This document shows positions 6,355 to 6,728 of a stretch of DNA of 6,728 nt, in pieces (position 1 is the stretch's first letter; every line of letters starts with the position of its first letter). The position numbers and the translations under genes are program-made. The notes beneath the pieces are model-generated. The model made no database searches and was not told the origin of the DNA. It saw only the letters and a program-made list of their open reading frames with translations. The stretch comes from Candidatus Thalassarchaeaceae archaeon (GTDB lineage: Archaea; Thermoplasmatota; Poseidoniia; Poseidoniales; Thalassarchaeaceae). The stretch lies in NCBI GenBank assembly GCA_029250425.1, contig JAQXFF010000081.1, positions 1 to 6,728 on the forward strand. The letters are read 5' to 3'.

Positions 6355-6728
6355 TTGAATTGCCATCCATCGACGAAGCCGAAGGGTGTATTCAATGTCA
6401 AATGGGCAGCAAACTTGTGCTGTTCGTCACCGGCCACTGCCACTGGATGTGCGATTATTGCCCACTATCTGAAAATCGGCGAGAAATTGATTTCATGTAT
6501 GCCAATGAACGCAGAGTGGACATCGATGATTGGTCAGTGGTTCTTGAAGAAGGACGGGCCATGAATGCCACGGGTACAGGCATTACTGGCGGCGATCCGA
6601 TGATGGCTGCAGAACGCAGTATGGAAGCCTGTAGGCAATTGAAGAATGAATTCGGCCCCTCACACCACATCAATTTGGTGTTGAAATTAAAGGAGATATT
6701 ACTTATAAAGGATCAGATGCACATAAAG
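6351..6728 (+). CDS. Radical SAM protein, COG2108 (PflA-like) type, N-terminal part; 3' end disrupted or chimeric
   Basis: Radical SAM enzymes cleave S-adenosylmethionine with a 4Fe-4S cluster to start radical chemistry; this family's substrate is not established to my knowledge. The sequence shows the cluster motif C-x3-C-x2-C at C30, C34 and C37 ('GHCHWMCDYCPLS'), an upstream C13-x2-C16 pair ('GCIQCQMGSKLVLF') typical of this archaeal group, 'YANERRV' (50-56), and a SAM-binding 'GITGGDPMM' (77-85). Family likeness holds through 'HHINL' (105-109), where members usually continue with 'YT'. Here the frame instead runs into 'VLKLKEILL' up to the window edge, with a change in composition, so only 6351 to about 6677 is credible as this gene. 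The ATG overlaps the pdxT stop (ATGA) and has a TGGAGG ribosome site. Radical SAM assignment is strong; the subfamily is from motif recall. Confidence 0.9.
   Translation, partial: MIELPSIDEAEGCIQCQMGSKLVLFVTGHCHWMCDYCPLSENRREIDFMYANERRVDIDDWSVVLEEGRAMNATGTGITGGDPMMAAERSMEACRQLKNEFGPSHHINLVLKLKEILLIKDQMHIK
6677..6728 (+). other. Compositionally foreign 52-base tail; probable assembly join or recombination junction
   Basis: GC is about 31% by my count (16 of 52), visibly lower than upstream. Read from 6677, two positions off the radical SAM frame, it gives GVEIKGDITYKGSDAHK, in which all 17 codons end in A or T. That looks like coding sequence from a low-GC genome. The expected radical SAM continuation ('YT' after 'HHINL') appears in no frame. 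I do not recognise the encoded peptide. Confidence 0.5.

Noticed and set aside
1..6728. A complete defence or mobile system centred on the nuclease-like gene
   Set aside because: Neighbours are deoC, serC and pdxT; there is no partner gene, methylase, transposase, integrase, tRNA or attachment repeat.

Overview
The window looks like a fragment of a marine planktonic archaeon, most likely Marine Group II Euryarchaeota (Candidatus Poseidoniales). This is inferred from recognisable protein families, not from any search. The clues are a very large secreted protein dense in N-glycosylation sequons and built from DNRLRE and 'DVGNDG..EW' surface modules, a COG2108-type radical SAM protein, tightly packed genes, and frequent GTG starts. 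Base composition looks roughly balanced, except for the last ~50 bases.

Left half, minus strand: positions 3301 down to 1 are a single open frame for the first ~1100 residues of a secreted surface protein whose C-terminus lies beyond the left edge. Just upstream on the same strand is deoC (deoxyribose-phosphate aldolase, 3357-4040). The 55-base gap between them carries two short inverted repeats. Every shorter frame inside 1-3301 is a shadow of this gene.

Right half, plus strand: a small protein of phage-type PD-(D/E)XK nuclease-like character (4079-4597) diverges from deoC. It is followed by serC (phosphoserine aminotransferase, 4646-5731), pdxT (glutaminase subunit of PLP synthase, 5761-6354) and the start of a radical SAM gene (from 6351), which overlaps pdxT by ATGA. 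The last three are probably co-transcribed. SerC makes phosphoserine using PLP as cofactor, PdxT supplies ammonia for PLP synthesis, and the radical SAM protein's substrate is unknown. PdxS, the partner of PdxT, is not in the window.

Most notable points: (1) the radical SAM frame loses its family sequence abruptly at ~6677, where composition drops to about 31% GC and a different frame with only A/T-ending codons takes over, suggesting a chimeric join; (2) the nuclease-like protein keeps the family scaffold but appears to have lost the usual E-x-K catalytic pair; (3) the surface protein has a strongly uneven sequon distribution and internal repeats. I see no RNA gene, CRISPR array, insertion sequence or clear defence system. 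There is no gene-free stretch longer than about 55 bases.
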